A DNA stretch of 8,032 nucleotides, from NCBI GenBank assembly GCA_021798235.1, contig JAJZMO010000261.1:1-8032 (forward strand), in the 5' to 3' direction. Shown here one piece after another: positions 5,942 through 8,032 of this stretch. Both the position numbers and the translations under genes were made by a program. Position 1 is the stretch's first letter. Each line of letters begins with the position of its first letter. The notes under the pieces are model-generated. The model did not search any database. It was not told where the DNA came from and was given only the letters and a program-made list of their open reading frames with translations. Origin of the DNA: Acidobacteriota bacterium (GTDB taxonomy: Bacteria; Acidobacteriota; Terriglobia; Terriglobales; Acidobacteriaceae).

Positions 5942-6895
5942 TCAAACCCCCAGCAAAAAATGAACCAGCAGGCCAAGTACGGCCAACAAAAATGCCATTG
6001 CCAGATATTCAGGAGCGCGAAAGATGCGCAGCTTGGCAGAAAGAGATTCGATCAACGCCAGCACGCCACCGGCGACAAGTAACTTCGCCAGCAATGCAAC
6101 CGTGGCCAGCGCCAATGCCACCACGCCGTCAGCGCCATGGGTGGCGATGCCCCAAGGCAAAAACAGAGCAAAGCCGATGCAGGCGTAGTTCAACAATTTC
6201 AGATCCGAGGACCACTCCACCAGTGCAAGATGGCGTGCCGAGTATTCCAGCACCATGGCTTCATGGATCATCGTCAGTTCAAGGTGGGTCGCGGGATTGT
6301 CAATGGGAATGCGCGCATTCTCAGCCAACAACACCATCAAAAAAGCCACGGCAGCAAAGACCAAACTAGGATCAACGAAGAATGGATGCGCAGTTGCCGC
6401 CTCAACGACGCTCGGCAACGCGGTGCTGCCCGACAGAAGGAACGCATTGAAGAGCACCATCAACAAGGCTGGCTCGGCAAGGAAGCCGATCATCATGTCG
6501 CGCCGTGCGCCCATGGAGCCGAAGGAGGTGCCAATATCCATCGCCGCCAGCGACAAAAAAACACGGGCGGTAGCGAACAGGCCAAGAAGCGCAATCGCGT
6601 CCGCCGCTCGCGCGAAAGGCAGGTCCGTTGCGATCGAGGGAATAATGGCTGCCGCCAGCACCATCGTGCCGAAGAGAATGTATGGCGTCACGCGAAACAG
6701 TCGTGAGGCATCTGTCGCAAGTGCAACGTCCTTCTGAAAGAGCTTGCACAAAATGCGATAGGACTGCAGAAGCGGAGGCGCAGAACGGTTCTGTAGCCAG
6801 GCACGGCATTGTGCGATCCATCCTGCAAACAGCGGAGCTATGGCAATGGCCAACAGCACCTCGCCAAACTGTCGGACGATGGTGAGCAAACTCAT
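5942..6895 (-). CDS. hyfC: HyfC/HycD-like membrane anchor subunit (NuoH family)
   Basis: The 317-residue membrane protein has about eight hydrophobic spans. It is the NuoH-like subunit that connects the HyfG/HyfI peripheral arm to the proton-pumping membrane arm. Family motifs are clear: LLQSYRILCKLFQKD near 42-56 (the amphipathic loop), FGSMGARRDMMIGFLAEPALL near 125-145, and AENARIPIDNPATHLELT at 191-208 followed by MIHEAMVLEYS. The last is the acidic loop that lines the entrance to the large-subunit cavity and is strongly conserved in HycD/HyfC and NuoH. The length equals E. coli HyfC (about 315). The ATG overlaps the hyfB stop as ATGA; no good ribosome site precedes it, so translation probably re-initiates after hyfB. 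The stop lies six bases before the chosen hyfE ATG. E. coli has hyfD at this point; here it is absent. Confidence 0.94.
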   Translation of the reverse strand: MSLLTIVRQFGEVLLAIAIAPLFAGWIAQCRAWLQNRSAPPLLQSYRILCKLFQKDVALATDASRLFRVTPYILFGTMVLAAAIIPSIATDLPFARAADAIALLGLFATARVFLSLAAMDIGTSFGSMGARRDMMIGFLAEPALLMVLFNAFLLSGSTALPSVVEAATAHPFFVDPSLVFAAVAFLMVLLAENARIPIDNPATHLELTMIHEAMVLEYSARHLALVEWSSDLKLLNYACIGFALFLPWGIATHGADGVVALALATVALLAKLLVAGGVLALIESLSAKLRIFRAPEYLAMAFLLAVLGLLVHFLLGV

Positions 6896-8032
6896 AGGAC
6901 AAACACCAGCAGCGCGATCAGCGTCAAAAAGCTATACAACAAATACACGGACAAGCGGCCCCCTTGCAGCAATCCAATCCAGTCCGCAAGCCGTTGCACG
7001 CCGCGCGCAACAGGCAAATAGATCCAACGCCATAGACGATCTTCCACCTGAACCCGGTAATGCGGCGCTGCATCGGTGGGCGATGGAAGCTCGCGTTTCA
7101 TGTGAAAGAAGGCACCGAACATGTGGCGGATCGGCTGCCCAAATCCTTCCGCTGTATCCTGCATGCGAAAGGTCTGCCATGGATAGCCGCAGTCCCACGG
7201 AACGGTACGGCGTGTGCGTCCATGGGCGAGGACGCGCACCATCACAAACGCTATGCCCAGAACGCCTACGATGCTGACAAGAAATACCAGTCCGCTATAG
7301 GAAGCCTGCTTGGTCGTGATCGGAGCAATCCACCAGAATGGAGTCGCCAGATTGACGATTGCGCCCAACAGGCTTTTCGTAACGGTGCCCGTTGCGCGAA
7401 GAGCGATCTGGGGCACCACGCCGATCCCGACACAGCCCAGCGCGAGCCAAGCCAGTCCGATACGTTCCAGCCAGTCGGCATCGTGCGCATGGGCCAGCGA
7501 TGGTTCCCGATGCTGGCCAAGAAAAATCACACCGTAGAACTTCACCATCACGTAGGCTGCCAGAGCAGCGGTCAAGGCGACCAGTGCGGCACCCAGCGGA
7601 ATCAGCATATCCAGAAACGCATGCGGAATCTGCGGCGTAAAAAGAAACGATTGCAAGAGAAGCCACTCGGAGACGAAGCCGTTGAGCGGCGGCAAACCGG
7701 CAATCGCCAACGTCCCCACCAGCGCCAGCGTTGCCACCCAGGGCATACGCCGGATCAGCCCTCCAAGTTTCCCCAAGCTGCGCTGGTTGGTTGCATGGAG
7801 CACGGAACCTGTGGCGAGAAATAGCAGGCTCTTAAAAAGAGAATGATTCAGTGCGTGGATCAAGGCAGCCGTAAGGGCCAGCGCTGCAAATAGAGACAAG
7901 CCACACGACGCAAACAAAATTGCCAAACCAATGCCGGTAAAAATAATGCCGATATTCTCAATCGACGAATAGGCCAGCAAGCGCTTCATGTCGGTCTGCA
8001 CTGCGGCAAAGATGGCTCCAAAGAGGGCCGAA
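6892..8032 (-). CDS. hyfB: Antiporter-like subunit HyfB (NuoL/MrpA superfamily), 5' end outside the window
   Basis: This is the C-terminal 379 residues of a membrane proton-channel subunit. The frame runs open to the right edge, so roughly 280-300 N-terminal residues are missing, judged from the usual HyfB length of about 660-670. The visible part starts in SALFGAIFAAVQTDMKRLLA and continues with YSSIENIGII, the HyfB-type loop and helix. LNHSLFKSLLFLATGSV contains the broken-helix lysine expected in an active channel, and LAIAGLPPLNGFVSEWLL is the conserved later helix. Near the C-terminus WDCGYPW and a hydrophilic segment precede a final hydrophobic helix, as in HyfB. This is the first operon gene inside the window. 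Its stop overlaps the hyfC start (ATGA). Whether a HyfA-like ferredoxin lies further upstream cannot be seen. Confidence 0.92.
   Translation of the reverse strand, partial: SALFGAIFAAVQTDMKRLLAYSSIENIGIIFTGIGLAILFASCGLSLFAALALTAALIHALNHSLFKSLLFLATGSVLHATNQRSLGKLGGLIRRMPWVATLALVGTLAIAGLPPLNGFVSEWLLLQSFLFTPQIPHAFLDMLIPLGAALVALTAALAAYVMVKFYGVIFLGQHREPSLAHAHDADWLERIGLAWLALGCVGIGVVPQIALRATGTVTKSLLGAIVNLATPFWWIAPITTKQASYSGLVFLVSIVGVLGIAFVMVRVLAHGRTRRTVPWDCGYPWQTFRMQDTAEGFGQPIRHMFGAFFHMKRELPSPTDAAPHYRVQVEDRLWRWIYLPVARGVQRLADWIGLLQGGRLSVYLLYSFLTLIALLVFVL

Noticed and set aside
2266..8032. A genuine hydrogenase-4 or formate hydrogenlyase operon
   Set aside because: Gene content and subunit motifs resemble Hyf, but the large subunit lacks all four Ni-Fe cysteines and no ferredoxin subunit lies beside hyfI, so hydrogenase activity is not supported. 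Hyf names are used only for family position.
1734..8032. Respiratory complex I (nuo) or Mrp antiporter operon
   Set aside because: The small subunit has the spaced CxxC of hydrogenases where NuoB has adjacent cysteines, the HyfE-type subunit is present, NuoE/F/G/I/J are absent in the window, and Mrp has no NuoC/D/B homologues.
1..8032. tRNA, rRNA, CRISPR array, insertion sequence or phage genes
   Set aside because: I found no cloverleaf, no regularly spaced direct repeats, no transposase or integrase motif and no terminal inverted repeats in the window.

Overview
The window looks like a chromosomal piece of a Gram-negative bacterium. It is moderately GC-rich, tightly packed, and dominated by an energy-conversion operon. 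A Sec/lipobox YVTN-propeller lipoprotein next to a cytochrome c maturation tail, together with a hydrogenase-4-like complex that lacks its Ni-Fe ligands, would fit Acidobacteriota. That assignment is an inference from gene content and cannot be proven from the sequence alone.

Left part (1-1418, + strand). The window opens inside the last 35 codons of a gene that is probably ccmC (haem handling, cytochrome c maturation system I). It is followed immediately by a 33-residue single-helix CcmD-like protein. After a 14-base gap comes a lipoprotein made of about seven to eight YVTN-type beta-propeller repeats. Spacing suggests the three genes share one transcript.

Middle gap (1419-1521). About 100 bases separate two convergent transcription units. 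The gap holds one weak hairpin candidate and no gene.

Right part (1522-8032, - strand). Read in its own direction, this is a compact operon: hyfB (5' end outside the window), hyfC, hyfE, hyfF, hyfG, hyfI, and a small unrecognised membrane protein. Junctions are 4-base ATGA overlaps or gaps of a few bases, so translation is probably coupled. HyfB and HyfF are antiporter-like proton channels of the NuoL/M/N-MrpA/D superfamily. HyfC is the NuoH-like membrane anchor, HyfE is the NuoK-related membrane subunit, HyfG is a NuoC-NuoD fusion, and HyfI is the NuoB-like [4Fe-4S] subunit.

Main point of interest. HyfG has the fold-defining motifs of group 4 [NiFe] hydrogenase large subunits, but both CxxC pairs that would hold Ni-Fe are replaced (CGIC by SGDS; the C-terminal DPCxxC by NLSYSG). 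HyfI keeps its four cluster cysteines. No HyfH/NuoI-type ferredoxin subunit lies between hyfG and hyfI, and no hyfD lies between hyfC and hyfE. This is therefore not a hydrogenase. It resembles the 'energy-converting hydrogenase-related' (Ehr) complexes, which sit between hydrogenases and complex I and whose substrate is unsettled. The small membrane protein at the operon end may be an accessory subunit.
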